From NCBI GenBank assembly GCA_003138515.1, contig PLGG01000015.1:187344-251343 (forward strand): 64,000 bases of DNA. The letters are read 5' to 3'. Origin of the DNA: Acidobacteriaceae bacterium (GTDB lineage: Bacteria; Acidobacteriota; Terriglobia; Terriglobales; Acidobacteriaceae). Below, in pieces: positions 17,976-26,696 of the stretch; position 1 is the first letter of the stretch, and the number at the start of each line of letters is the position of its first letter. A model generated the notes under the pieces. It was not told the DNA's origin, ran no database searches, and saw only the letters and a program-made list of their open reading frames with translations. The translations under genes and the position numbers were made by a program.

Positions 17976-19889
17976 TTATACGGCTGCGGGCGTCGGCGCC
18001 AGCGACAGCGTGAGCACCGTGATGTCGTCCTGCTGCCCGAACTGGACAGCCGCGTCGGCGATCTGCTGCGCCGCGCGAGAGCTGAGTTGGCGGGTGCGTT
18101 CAAAGCCGAAGAGTTCGCCCAGCGCATTGCGTGCCTCCACGACGCCGTCGGATAAGAACGTGAGCTTATCGCCGGGCGCGAGCTGGAGGGACAATTCGGT
18201 GTACTCGGCGGCCGCGTCGACTCCGAGAGGAAGACCCACGGGAATCTCGATCTCCTGGCCGTTGCGATAGGGCGGCAACTGGCCGGCGTTGGCGATGAGC
18301 AGAACACCAGTGGCCGAGAGATCGGCGCAGAGGCAGGTGGTAAAACCCTCGATGCCGCTGTTGCGAAGGGCCGCATTTAGTTCGTGGAGCACAGCGGCAG
18401 GGCGGAGATCGTCGCAGCGATCGGCGGCGCCGAGAAGGAGCGCAGAGGTGAGCGCGGCCGCGACGCCTTTCCCGCTGACATCGCCGAGGAGCACGCGCTG
18501 TGACCCGTTGGCGAGAGCGCGGCAGAGGTAGGAATCTCCGCCGACTTCGCTGGCGGGCAGAAAAGCCGAACTGACGGTGACGCCGGGCGCGACCAGCATT
18601 TTGTCCGGAATAAGCAAATGCTGCACCTGGCGAGCGGCGGTGAGCTCTCCGCGCATCTCGGCGCGCTCGTCGGCGGTGATCCGCTGCTGATGGAATATAT
18701 AGCCGAACAGAACGATCAGCAAAGCGGCGATGGCCAGTGACATCCAGCTCTGCACCGCGCCCGACCAAGTGTTGCGGTCAAAGATGACTTGCTGCAACTG
18801 GAACCAGCCCTCGATGACCGCCCAGATAGCGGAGAGGGCAGCGACGATGCGCATGTGGCCGCGCAGGCGGTTCCAGGGCCAGAAGGCAACGAACGGAGCC
18901 GTGCATGCGAATCCCCAGATGCACCAGATGGGCTTGAAGCAGGTGACCTGCACAAAAAGCGAGAGCGGCAGAGCCCATGGCGCGGGCAGGAAGACCGGCA
19001 AGACCGAACCAAGGAAAATGAAGACCCACGCGGCGAAGACCAGCCAGTAGATGAACGGGACGCGCCGTTCGGCAAGAGCGAAGTTGACGCGAACCAGCGC
19101 CCACGACTCAATCATCGACAGGCCAAAAAGTACACTGTTAACCAAGATGGAGGAGCCGCCGCCGGAAAGGTAGGCAAGCATCACGTTCGATCGAGGCAGG
19201 CAGACGCAGCAACAGTAGATACCCAGCCAGAATGCAGCTTTTTGCGATCGATCAAAGAGGAAGAGCCCGAGCAGGAAGAGCCCGGCTGCTCCAATGACGA
19301 GATAACTCGAGTAGGCAGGGATGAATCCCTTCAGGGCTTCGCCACGATGCGCATCAATGAAATTCCGCGTGTATTCAGAGTCGCCGAAATAGAGATAAAC
19401 GGGGCGGCCCGGCATGTCGCCAGGCATAAGTAGTTTTTGAAAAACCCGTATGGCGATCGTGCGCGTAGAATGGCCGGGTTCCGGCGACGTGGGGTAAATC
19501 CAGATTGGCACGCCCTCCCAGTCAGATTCGCTCGCAGGTTGTCCCTCCACAAAGAGCTTGGCCTGTGAGTGGCCGTCCCGACCGACGGCCAACATGGGGT
19601 GCTGGATTCCATTCGTGTCGAAGGTCGCGCGGCAGCGCACCCAAAGTACCCAGGCGTCGCCGGTCATGCGGTAATCGGTGTAGGGCTTCCAGCCGCCGGG
19701 GTCGATATCCACAGCGGCCCAGGCCGGATTGTCACCGAGCCTGTAGACGCACTGGTTGTCGGGGACCTGGGTTAGCTGCGCGGAAAGAGCGCAGGGCACG
19801 GCCACGAATAAAGCAATCAGCGAACTTCGCACGTGGTGACTCTGCATGAGGATCGACGCGTCCTCCAAGATAGGGCTCGAACGAATCAT
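17976..19889 (-). CDS. Membrane SpoIIE-type serine phosphatase with extracytoplasmic domain
   Basis: A 637-residue protein. A signal sequence (about 15-38) is followed by an extracytoplasmic beta-rich domain (about 40-190) resembling 7TMR sensor modules. Six to seven hydrophobic segments span about 195-400. A coiled segment follows (ITADERAEMRGELTAARQVQHLLIPD), then a C-terminal PP2C/SpoIIE phosphatase domain with metal-binding acidic motifs EVGGDSYL, LLGDVSGKG and LTFLSDGVVEA. Such proteins usually dephosphorylate anti-sigma-factor antagonists. No partner gene is present here. Met15 (19847) is an alternative start. Confidence 0.8.
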   Translation of the reverse strand: MIRSSPILEDASILMQSHHVRSSLIALFVAVPCALSAQLTQVPDNQCVYRLGDNPAWAAVDIDPGGWKPYTDYRMTGDAWVLWVRCRATFDTNGIQHPMLAVGRDGHSQAKLFVEGQPASESDWEGVPIWIYPTSPEPGHSTRTIAIRVFQKLLMPGDMPGRPVYLYFGDSEYTRNFIDAHRGEALKGFIPAYSSYLVIGAAGLFLLGLFLFDRSQKAAFWLGIYCCCVCLPRSNVMLAYLSGGGSSILVNSVLFGLSMIESWALVRVNFALAERRVPFIYWLVFAAWVFIFLGSVLPVFLPAPWALPLSLFVQVTCFKPIWCIWGFACTAPFVAFWPWNRLRGHMRIVAALSAIWAVIEGWFQLQQVIFDRNTWSGAVQSWMSLAIAALLIVLFGYIFHQQRITADERAEMRGELTAARQVQHLLIPDKMLVAPGVTVSSAFLPASEVGGDSYLCRALANGSQRVLLGDVSGKGVAAALTSALLLGAADRCDDLRPAAVLHELNAALRNSGIEGFTTCLCADLSATGVLLIANAGQLPPYRNGQEIEIPVGLPLGVDAAAEYTELSLQLAPGDKLTFLSDGVVEARNALGELFGFERTRQLSSRAAQQIADAAVQFGQQDDITVLTLSLAPTPAAV

Positions 19890-19934
19890 AGTCCGTGAGG
19901 GCCAGTCGCAGCCACGGATTTTCCTACGCGTCGA

Positions 19935-21287
19935 TCAGGTCAACGGCGGAGGAAGAATTGTTTTTGCGGCCATTCGGCCCACGCCGCGAAGGATGGCCTT
20001 GATGGGCCAGCGATCTTCGGCGTCGGGGAAGAAAACCTCTCCTGTGCGCTTTGCTTCGGGGCGGTAGTACCAGCGCTTGAGCAGCGCCAGATGACCCTGC
20101 CGAATTGTGGCTGTCGGCGCGGCTTTGTCTTGCGTCAAAGCGCCGAGAGCGTCCTCGAGCCGGCTTTCGAGAACGCCGCGAGCGAGCTTTGGTGCGACTG
20201 GCGCCTGCGTTGCGGCCTGTGCTTCCGCTGCTCGGCTGCTGCTGATTCCCGATCCCTGTTCCCTGCTCCCTGTTCCCTGTTCTCCGTTCTCTGCTCTCTG
20301 ATCTTTGATCTCTGTCTGCTCCGGAATCGCTTCAATCGCCAGCGGCTGCGCGAACAGCGAGGTCGAGCCGGACTGCTCGTTCTGAATTCTCATGCCCAGA
20401 GTCGAGAAAGCCGCCGGGCCACGCAGGCGGCCGCTATCAAACAAGAACACGGCGACTTCGTCGGGATTCGCTGAGGCTTGAACAATCACAGCGCGAAGTT
20501 GGCTAAGTGGGCGGACGAGTTCGGCGGCCAGGGCGCGCACGGCCTCGACTTGCTGCACCTGTGCGTGGAGCGCGGCGGCGGACTCGAATGCGAGATCGGC
20601 CGATGCCTGGTCGCGCTCAGTGCGGAGGGTGACGAGCCGGCTTTCGCCGCGCGTCGCGAGAAAACGTTCGACGGCCACAGACTCTTCCCCATAGCGCTCG
20701 TCGCTGCAGCCCTTGAAACACGGCGCGAGACACATCTTCATCTCGGAGTAGACGCAGCCCGGATAGCTCGGATCGGGCGCGAGTTCGAAGGTGCAGCGGC
20801 GCAGCAGAAACAATTTGAGCATCTCTTCGGCGTAGCGCTCGGCGGCAGCGCGCGAGGGGAACGGTCCGTACGCCCAGTCGGCTTCGCGAAGGCTGGGCCG
20901 ATGCGTGACCGTAACACGCGGGTAAGGATTGCCGCCGAGAAAACGGACGAAGGCGGGATGGCGGAGGTGCATGCGCTCCAAAACTGTTGCGCCGAAGATC
21001 TCGTCTAAAAGAGAGAACTGCGCAAGCAGCGATTCGAACTCGGAGCCGGTGAGCTTCCAATCGATTCGGCGTACAAGTCCAGCGAGATGGAGGCGGCGCG
21101 GATGCTTCGCGGAGGGCTGCAGCAGCCGTTCAAGTCTCGAACGAAGGTTGGGCGTACGGCCGATGTAGGGCTCTGCGCGAGAGTCGCCGCCATAGAGCGC
21201 AAAGACCGCTGCCGACTGCGGCAGCTCGGCCAGCGTGGCTTTCGGAGCGGCCAGATCGAATGGCAGAGATTGGAACTCGTTCGGCAC
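19935..21287 (-). CDS. UvrC-like GIY-YIG protein lacking the C-terminal nuclease
   Basis: A 450-residue protein. The N-terminal GIY-YIG domain (AVFALYGGD, EPYIGRTPNLRSRLERLL) is followed by the UvrC-type cysteine segment YPGCVYSEMKMCLAPCFKGC. A UVR-type helical hairpin lies about 215-260 (ERDQASADLAFESAAALHAQ). The RNase H-like endonuclease and helix-hairpin-helix domains of full UvrC (about 600 residues) are absent. A single incision like that of Cho is plausible, but the C-terminus differs from Cho. Residues about 324-344 (EIKDQRAENGEQGTGSREQG) are encoded by a heptamer repeat. It is not safe to call it uvrC. Confidence 0.72.
   Translation of the reverse strand: MPNEFQSLPFDLAAPKATLAELPQSAAVFALYGGDSRAEPYIGRTPNLRSRLERLLQPSAKHPRRLHLAGLVRRIDWKLTGSEFESLLAQFSLLDEIFGATVLERMHLRHPAFVRFLGGNPYPRVTVTHRPSLREADWAYGPFPSRAAAERYAEEMLKLFLLRRCTFELAPDPSYPGCVYSEMKMCLAPCFKGCSDERYGEESVAVERFLATRGESRLVTLRTERDQASADLAFESAAALHAQVQQVEAVRALAAELVRPLSQLRAVIVQASANPDEVAVFLFDSGRLRGPAAFSTLGMRIQNEQSGSTSLFAQPLAIEAIPEQTEIKDQRAENGEQGTGSREQGSGISSSRAAEAQAATQAPVAPKLARGVLESRLEDALGALTQDKAAPTATIRQGHLALLKRWYYRPEAKRTGEVFFPDAEDRWPIKAILRGVGRMAAKTILPPPLT
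20254..20316. repeat. In-frame heptamer array inside the UvrC-like gene (9 units)
   Basis: Nine contiguous 7-mers run CCCTGTT, CCCTGCT, CCCTGTT, CCCTGTT, CTCCGTT, CTCTGCT, CTCTGAT, CTTTGAT and CTCTGTC. The total of 63 bp is exactly 21 codons, so the reading frame is preserved. It encodes the polar, low-complexity linker of the UvrC-like protein. Confidence 0.8.
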
Positions 21288-21448
21288 AGTCCGCGGTCAC
21301 CTCGTAACGTACATCACAAGTACACGTGTTCAAAGAGATTCTACGGCGAGCCGCGGAACAAAGAGCGTGATGCTCGCGGAAAGAGTACAACCAATCTCGG
21401 GGTTTCGCATCTGACGCAAGTGATACCGCAGTACGTGGAGGTGGTATC

Positions 21449-22351
21449 GTGAGACGCTTTGAAGTTGTATTGCTTTCGATTTCTCTCCTTGGTTTTCCGG
21501 TCAGCGATTCGGCGATCCAGAATCAGTCAACGCTGACGCAGCCCTCCCCAGCAAGCGCTCCCGCTTCCATCACCGTCCCTGCCGGTTCCAAAATCGAATT
21601 GGTTGTGACGCGCCCCGAGCGCGCGCAGTCCGCCAAGAACGGCGACACCGTCTACGCGCAAACTTCGTTTCCAACCGTCGCCGGCATCGGCATGGCAATT
21701 CCCGCGGGCACCTACGTGGAAGGGACGATTAAAAGCGTAACGCGTCCCACGCGCAAATTCGACCGCGCCGAGATTCAGGTGCTCTTCACCAAAATCGTTT
21801 TTGCCGATGGCTACATCGTGGAGCTTCCCGGCACAACAAACGCGATGCAGGCGCCGGCAGCCGGTCCCTCATCGGGCGATCCGCAACCCGCGTCCCGCGA
21901 GACGCTCATCGCGATCACGATTCAGGTGACGCCGGCGAACGATCTGCTGCTCGACAATGGCGCTGAAGTGGAGATGACGCTGGGCGCGCCGCTTCAGTTG
22001 AACGCAAAACAGGTTGCGCAGTCGATTCCCCTTTCGCGATTGCCGCAGCCGGGACAGCTTAAATCCGCCACAACTTGCCGCAACGTTCCCGGAAGCCCCG
22101 GTACGCAGGGGACGTCCGATACGGTGATTCCCGGATCGCCCGGCACGCCTGACACCGTGATTCCCAGAGGGCCCGGAATGCCCGATACTGTCATTCCTGG
22201 AACTCCAGCGACTCCGGATACCGTGATCCCCGGCTCGCCGGGCACATCGGGGACCCCTGACTATATTTGTCCGGCCACGCCGCTCGTGATTTCGTCGACT
22301 CCAGTCAACAACCAACCAACGCAAAGTTCTCAGCCGGTGGCGGCCCGTTAG
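21449..22351 (+). CDS. Secreted protein with collagen-like Pro-Thr repeats
   Basis: A 300-residue protein starting at GTG 21449, supported by gtggaggtgg upstream. A signal peptide (about 1-22) precedes a beta-rich domain (about 40-130, ITVPAGSKIELVV to ADGYIVELPG). The C-terminal third carries repeats of a ten-residue unit, SPGTPDTVIP-like (about residues 215-265). The beta domain is paralogous to that of the next gene, with IPAGTYVEG versus IPAGTFVDG. The domain recalls a TrbI/VirB10-like fold, but that is inference. Cell-surface location is likely; the function is unknown. Confidence 0.68.
   Translation: MRRFEVVLLSISLLGFPVSDSAIQNQSTLTQPSPASAPASITVPAGSKIELVVTRPERAQSAKNGDTVYAQTSFPTVAGIGMAIPAGTYVEGTIKSVTRPTRKFDRAEIQVLFTKIVFADGYIVELPGTTNAMQAPAAGPSSGDPQPASRETLIAITIQVTPANDLLLDNGAEVEMTLGAPLQLNAKQVAQSIPLSRLPQPGQLKSATTCRNVPGSPGTQGTSDTVIPGSPGTPDTVIPRGPGMPDTVIPGTPATPDTVIPGSPGTSGTPDYICPATPLVISSTPVNNQPTQSSQPVAAR
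22090..22262 (+). repeat. 30-bp coding repeat (SPGTPDTVIP units)
   Basis: About five degenerate copies of a unit encoding P-G-S/T-P-x-T-P-D-T-V-I-P run through the C-terminal region of the preceding gene. The periodicity is ten codons. Codon variation between units shows it is old, not a recent expansion. Confidence 0.7.
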
Positions 22352-22395
22352 CCCGCCACATTCTTTGGGTGACGCCCAGGAAGGAAGGGTGTTCC

Positions 22396-23190
22396 ATGTT
22401 CGTCCAATCCACTACCGCACTCATGATTGCTTCTCTTACGATCGTTCAAACTCCGATTCCCGCCCCGCAGATTGCACCGCCTCCCGCGCAAAGCTCTCAG
22501 GCCCCGGCGCCACAAACTGCTCCGGCGTCTGCCGGTCAGATTGCGCCCGCACCTTCGGCGCACGCGATCATCGTTCCCACAGGAACGGCAGTTCAGCTCA
22601 CGCTGATGAGCGCCGTTAAGAGTAAATCGACGAAAGCTGGAGACACGGTGCGCGCGGTGGTTGCGTTTCCCGTGACCATCGGGACCGCGCTCGCCATCCC
22701 CGCCGGGACTTTCGTGGACGGCGATGTACTACAGGTGACTGCGCGTCCCAGGGCGGGCCAGCAACCGTCGTTCCGCGTCCACTTCACGCGTCTCGTGTTT
22801 TCCAACGGATATTCGGTGGCCCTGAATGGCGAGAACACGCAGGCATTGGTTCTGCCGGCAGACGGTAGCGCACCCGCGAACGAACTGGCAGCACTCGCGC
22901 CGCTGCGGCTGCCGGGGTCACGCTTTGCTATGGGCGAAGGGCAGATACCGTCAACGGAGCCGCCGACGCTTCCGCGGGTCGGCCCCAACCCCGCGGTCAT
23001 CGGCGGAGTCATGGGAGGTGTATCGGCCCTCGTCATCATCGGGATCCTTGTCGGTGCGCATCACGGCGTGAACAACACAGATTTCTTGCTCTGCGACGCC
23101 GGCTGGCAATTTCAAATGATTCTCGATAGCCCGCTCACGCTCGATGCGGCGCAGGTTTCCGCCGCCGCTGCGACGCCGAGCGCCAACTAG
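22396..23190 (+). CDS. Secreted beta-domain protein, paralogue of the preceding gene
   Basis: About 264 residues from the ATG at 22396, which follows aaggaaggg. The track start at 22267 would overlap the upstream gene. After a signal sequence and a Pro/Ala/Gln-rich spacer (about 20-55), it repeats the same domain as its neighbour ([12 protein letters not shown] to [10 protein letters not shown]). One transmembrane helix lies near residue 205 ([21 protein letters not shown]), so it may be anchored. The C-terminus ([14 protein letters not shown]) resembles the neighbour's APLQLNAKQV. The two genes are likely a tandem duplication and one transcript. Confidence 0.65.
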   Translation: MFVQSTTALMIASLTIVQTPIPAPQIAPPPAQSSQAPAPQTAPASAGQIAPAPSAHAIIVPTGTAVQLTLMSAVKSKSTKAGDTVRAVVAFPVTIGTALAIPAGTFVDGDVLQVTARPRAGQQPSFRVHFTRLVFSNGYSVALNGENTQALVLPADGSAPANELAALAPLRLPGSRFAMGEGQIPSTEPPTLPRVGPNPAVIGGVMGGVSALVIIGILVGAHHGVNNTDFLLCDAGWQFQMILDSPLTLDAAQVSAAAATPSAN

Positions 23191-23633
23191 TCCGCTGCGG
23201 TGACGAGAACGACGAGCGATTGTTTGCCGTCGAGCGAGAACTCGAGCGGAACGGCGCGATCGGTAGCCTCCCCAGCCTCGACGTCGCGTTCGAGCTTCCC
23301 GCCTGCCGCTCCTGTGATGACCACATGCAGCTTGGGTGCGGGCTGCGTTCCCGGTTTGGCAGCGGGAGAGAGCGTGCGGCTTGCCGCCGGCGTGGCGGCT
23401 GGAGAAGAGGGGGCAGGCGCGAACTCCAGCGTGTAGCTGCCTTTGGGCCAGACGCCGAAGTCGGCCTTGCCGCCGCCATCGGTGGTGCGCGCCGCGCAGC
23501 CGCCGCCCGGGTTCTTGCCCAGCTTTACGTCAATGCCTTTGAGCGGCGCGCCGGCGAAAGCGGCATGCGCGAGAAAGAGAAAGGCCACTGCGATGGCCAA
23601 CGATTGCGTTGCGATTCGATGGGAATTTGTCAT
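23187..23633 (-). CDS. Secreted hypothetical protein
   Basis: A 148-residue protein with a good signal peptide (about 1-27, ending AHAAFAG). A short domain follows ([42 protein letters not shown]) that resembles carboxypeptidase-regulatory-like or prealbumin-like beta modules. A Pro/Ala linker and a C-terminal beta segment complete it. The start has a strong ggaggt site. The stop overlaps that of the convergent paralogue gene by 4 bp. The function is unknown. Confidence 0.6.
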   Translation of the reverse strand: MTNSHRIATQSLAIAVAFLFLAHAAFAGAPLKGIDVKLGKNPGGGCAARTTDGGGKADFGVWPKGSYTLEFAPAPSSPAATPAASRTLSPAAKPGTQPAPKLHVVITGAAGGKLERDVEAGEATDRAVPLEFSLDGKQSLVVLVTAAD

Positions 23634-23799
23634 TGGACCTCCGGGGATACGGCAGCATCCTATTACGCCCCCGGCAGGGTTGTCAGGCCCCGAAGGTTGT
23701 AGAGAGCATCACCCTTCGAACCCTCCGTTGCCGTGGCGCTTCGAAGCTGCTATGCTGCGGGCGCTATAGAAAACCGATTTACGGCAGGGGTGAACGGTA

Positions 23800-25278
23800 A
23801 TGTGGTTTCTCGGCATGGACGTAGGAACTGGCGGGACACGGGCGCTGATTGTGGACGGCGCGGGAAAGCTGCTGGGGGCGGCGTCGAGCGAGCACGCTCC
23901 ATTTCGCGCCGAGCATCCTGGATGGGCGGAGCAGGATCCCGAGGATTGGTGGCGCGCGGCGCAGGACGCGATTCGCGGGGCGCTCGCTGCGACGCCCGAG
24001 CCACGCGAGCCGATTGCCGCGATTGCGCTCACCGGGCAGATGCACGGCGCCGTGATGCTGGACGAGGCGGGCGCGGTGCTGCGGCCGGCGCTCATCTGGT
24101 GCGACACGCGCACGCAACCTGAGTGCGACTGGCTGACCGAGAAAATCGGCTACGAGCGGCTGATCGAGTTGACCTGCAACCCCGCACTGCCCAATTTCAC
24201 GCTGACCAAGCTGCTATGGGTGAAGACGCATCAGCCGGAGATCTTCTCGAAGATCCGCCACGTAATGTGCCCCAAGGATTACGTGCGGTACCGGCTGACG
24301 GGCGAGTTCGCGATCGATGTCCAGGAGGCCAGCGGGACGCTGCTGCTCGACGTAGCACACCGGCGCTGGTCGCGCGAGATGGCTGAGGTGTCGGGAATCG
24401 ACATGAGCTGGCTTCCAAAGCTGTACGAGTCTCCGGAGATTTGCGCGCGAATCAGCGAAAAGGCCGCGGGGCTGACGGGACTGTCGGCGGGCACGCCGGT
24501 GGCTGCGGGCGCGGGCGACCAGGGCGCGGGCGCGGTGGGCATGGGGATTCTGCAGCCAGGAAGCGTGTCCGCGACCATCGGAACATCCGGAGTCGTTTTC
24601 GCCGCGACAGCGGCTCCAACAAAAGACCCGAAGGGCCGGCTGCACACGTTTTGCCATGCGGTGCCCGGCGAGTGGCACGTAATGGGCGTAACGCAGAGCG
24701 CGGGGTTGAGCCTGAACTGGCTGCGCGGCGCATTCTTTGCCGGCCAAAGCTACGACGCGCTGAGCGATGGCGCGGAAAAGGTTCCCGTGGGATGCGAGGG
24801 CCTGGAGTGGGCGCCCTATCTGCTGGGCGAGCGCACGCCGCATCTTGATCCCGAGGTGCGCGCGGCCTTTGCGGGCATCGGAGTGCAGCACACCGGTGCG
24901 CATTTTGTCCGCGCCGTGCAGGAAGGCGTGGCCTACTCGCTGCAGGACACCTTCACGCTCTTCCGCGAATTGGGAATTCCGGTGAGCGGCATTCGCCTTG
25001 GCGGCGGCGGAGCGCGCGGCTCGCTGTGGCGGAAGATTCAGGCCGGCATTTACGGACACGCGGTGGAGATTCTGGAGGCCGAGGAAGGCGGCGCGTTTGG
25101 CTGCGCGCTGATGGCCGGCGTGGGCGCGGGTCACTGGAAGAATCTGGATGAAGCCTGCGGGCAGGCGATCAAGGTGGCGCAGCGGATTGAGCCGGACGCA
25201 AAAGATGTGGCGGCGTACAAGGCCGGCTACGCGCGGTGGAGAAAGCTCTACCCGGCGCTGCGCGGGCTCCGAAACTAG
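23800..25278 (+). CDS. xylB: Xylulokinase
   Basis: A 492-residue FGGY-family sugar kinase phosphorylating D-xylulose. Motifs are the phosphate loop MDVGTGGTRALIVDG, ITGQMHG-like ALTGQMHGAVMLD, WCDTR, and GAGDQGAGAVGMG with the catalytic base Asp. IGTSGVVFA and the C-terminal GGGARGSLWRKIQA also match. Length and motif order fit xylulokinase better than glycerol kinase. The stop overlaps the convergent neighbour's stop. Rpe in this window would take the product further into the pentose phosphate pathway. Confidence 0.92.
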   Translation: MWFLGMDVGTGGTRALIVDGAGKLLGAASSEHAPFRAEHPGWAEQDPEDWWRAAQDAIRGALAATPEPREPIAAIALTGQMHGAVMLDEAGAVLRPALIWCDTRTQPECDWLTEKIGYERLIELTCNPALPNFTLTKLLWVKTHQPEIFSKIRHVMCPKDYVRYRLTGEFAIDVQEASGTLLLDVAHRRWSREMAEVSGIDMSWLPKLYESPEICARISEKAAGLTGLSAGTPVAAGAGDQGAGAVGMGILQPGSVSATIGTSGVVFAATAAPTKDPKGRLHTFCHAVPGEWHVMGVTQSAGLSLNWLRGAFFAGQSYDALSDGAEKVPVGCEGLEWAPYLLGERTPHLDPEVRAAFAGIGVQHTGAHFVRAVQEGVAYSLQDTFTLFRELGIPVSGIRLGGGGARGSLWRKIQAGIYGHAVEILEAEEGGAFGCALMAGVGAGHWKNLDEACGQAIKVAQRIEPDAKDVAAYKAGYARWRKLYPALRGLRN

Positions 25279-25958
25279 ACGAACGCGGCTTCGTTGGCCG
25301 GCATCGTAAAGTCGGCGAACGTGAAGCCGTCGCGGGTGACGACTTCTCCCGTCGTAACGGGCAGCGGAGCCGAGAACATGGGCCCGGCGTAGACGCAGGT
25401 GTGGAACTCGCCGCGCTCGCCGCAGGGATCTGCGCTGGGCGGCAAATCGCGCAACAACTCCAAATCAAACTCACGTCCGGCAAAACCGGCGGGGAGCCGC
25501 TTCGTATCGACACAGGAAACCCGTGCGCGCAGGCCACCGGCGATCATCTCGCGTGCCAGCGCATCGGTCGGAATCTGCCAGAGCGGAAACAGCGGCTGGA
25601 GTCCGGTGGGCGCGAGCTGGCGCACGCGATAGTCGCGGACGTCCTCCAGAAAAAGATCGCCGAAAGCGACCGCGTCGATTTTCTCGGCGACGGCGCGCTG
25701 GCAGGTCTCCGCCATGCGCTGCTCGTAGACTTCGTTGGGGCAGGGCCAGGGCAACGGGACGATCCAGAGCGGGAGCCCGGCGGCTGCTGCCTGGGCTTCG
25801 AGGACCGCGCGCCGCACTCCGTGCATCGCGACGCGATCGAACTCCGAGTTGAGCGTGGTGAGCAGCCCGCAGATTTCGATGGCCGGATCGCGGCGGAGGA
25901 CGTGAAGCGTCCACGCGCTGTCTTTGCCGCTGCTCCAGGAGAGAAGAACGCGCTTCAT
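25275..25958 (-). CDS. Dph6-like ATP pyrophosphatase
   Basis: About 227 residues from ATG 25958 (MKRVLLSWSSGKDSAW); the longer ORF runs into the spacer and is rejected. It carries the PP-loop SGGKDS-type motif as WSSGKDSAW, then MHGVRRAVLEAQA, GDLFLEDVRDYR and a C-terminal RVSCVDTKRLPAGFAG. It belongs to the diphthamide synthase-like/adenine hydrolase alpha superfamily. Bacteria do not make diphthamide, so the substrate is unknown. It is convergent with xylB. Confidence 0.8.
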   Translation of the reverse strand: MKRVLLSWSSGKDSAWTLHVLRRDPAIEICGLLTTLNSEFDRVAMHGVRRAVLEAQAAAAGLPLWIVPLPWPCPNEVYEQRMAETCQRAVAEKIDAVAFGDLFLEDVRDYRVRQLAPTGLQPLFPLWQIPTDALAREMIAGGLRARVSCVDTKRLPAGFAGREFDLELLRDLPPSADPCGERGEFHTCVYAGPMFSAPLPVTTGEVVTRDGFTFADFTMPANEAAFV

Positions 25959-26028
25959 AGGGTGATGATAGCGGTCCCGGCAAAGCTGGCGCGCGGAAAT
26001 CGTCCCGAGCGACGATGGTATATCGTTG

Positions 26029-26065
26029 TGTAATGCAACTTTGTCATTACATAATGTGCTACAAT
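26029..26065 (+). promoter_or_regulatory. MazEF operator and -10 box
   Basis: TGTAATG (26029-26035) and CATTACA (26045-26051) are a perfect 7-bp inverted repeat with a 9-base spacer. The candidate -10 TACAAT lies at 26060-26065, just downstream, and the site is 34-56 bp upstream of the antitoxin ATG. It is a plausible autorepression site. Confidence 0.55.
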
Positions 26066-26084
26066 TCTGTACGGAGTTGATGCG

Positions 26085-26357
26085 ATGCCAGTGACTGAAG
26101 ATCGCGGCAAGGAGGCCACGCTCAATCTGCGCGTGGATGCAGAGCTCAAGGCGGAATTCGCTTCCGCCGTAGAGGCCGAGGACCGGCCTGCTGCTGAGGT
26201 TTTGCGCGGCCTTATGCGGAGCTACATCGAGGAGTCGCGCCGCCGCCGCTTCGCCGCTGAAGCCCGCCGCCAATCGCAACTAATTGCCGCCTCAAAGGAC
26301 GAGGCGGAAGTGATGCGCTGGATTCAGGACGTGAGCTCGGCGAAAGGGCGGAAATGA
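26085..26357 (+). CDS. Ribbon-helix-helix antitoxin of a MazEF-type module
   Basis: A 90-residue protein. The N-terminal ribbon-helix-helix begins with ATLNLRVDAELKAEFASAVEAE, followed by a helix PAAEVLRGLMRSYIEE. The C-terminal half is charged and helical, as in antitoxins that wrap MazF. The start at 26085 is preceded by ggag. It overlaps the toxin by 4 bp. Upstream lies a 7-bp inverted repeat typical of RHH operators. Confidence 0.85.
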   Translation: MPVTEDRGKEATLNLRVDAELKAEFASAVEAEDRPAAEVLRGLMRSYIEESRRRRFAAEARRQSQLIAASKDEAEVMRWIQDVSSAKGRK

Positions 26358-26674
26358 AACGCGGCGATCTCGTGACCGTCGCGGTGTCAGGAGACTATGG
26401 CAAGCCGCGCCCGGCGCTGGTGGTGCAGGCTGACGCCTTTGGCCTGCATCCCTCCGTGATTGTGTTGCCGTTAACCAGCGAGTTGCACGATACGCCGCTG
26501 TTCAGAGTAATGGTGAATTCAAGCAGGGAGACTGGGTTGCGCGCCGCTTCGCAGATCATGGTGGACAAAGCAACGACCGTGCCGCGCGGCAAAATCGGTC
26601 CGCGCATCGGACGCGTGAATGCGCATACGATGCAAGCGGTCGACCAGGCGCTACGCGCCTTCCTCGATTTATAG
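26354..26674 (+). CDS. mazF: MazF/PemK-type endoribonuclease toxin
   Basis: A 106-residue toxin with the family signatures KRGDLVTVAVSGDYGKPRPALVVQ and VIVLPLTSE. ASQIMVDKATTVPRGKIGPRIG at the C-terminus contains the conserved D-K/R-T/A segment. MazF-type enzymes cut mRNA at short motifs; the sequence specificity cannot be read here. It starts within the antitoxin stop (ATGA) and is followed by the convergent GH3 gene. Confidence 0.9.
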   Translation: MKRGDLVTVAVSGDYGKPRPALVVQADAFGLHPSVIVLPLTSELHDTPLFRVMVNSSRETGLRAASQIMVDKATTVPRGKIGPRIGRVNAHTMQAVDQALRAFLDL

Positions 26675-26696
26675 GGTTAATCGCCTACTTGCCGAA

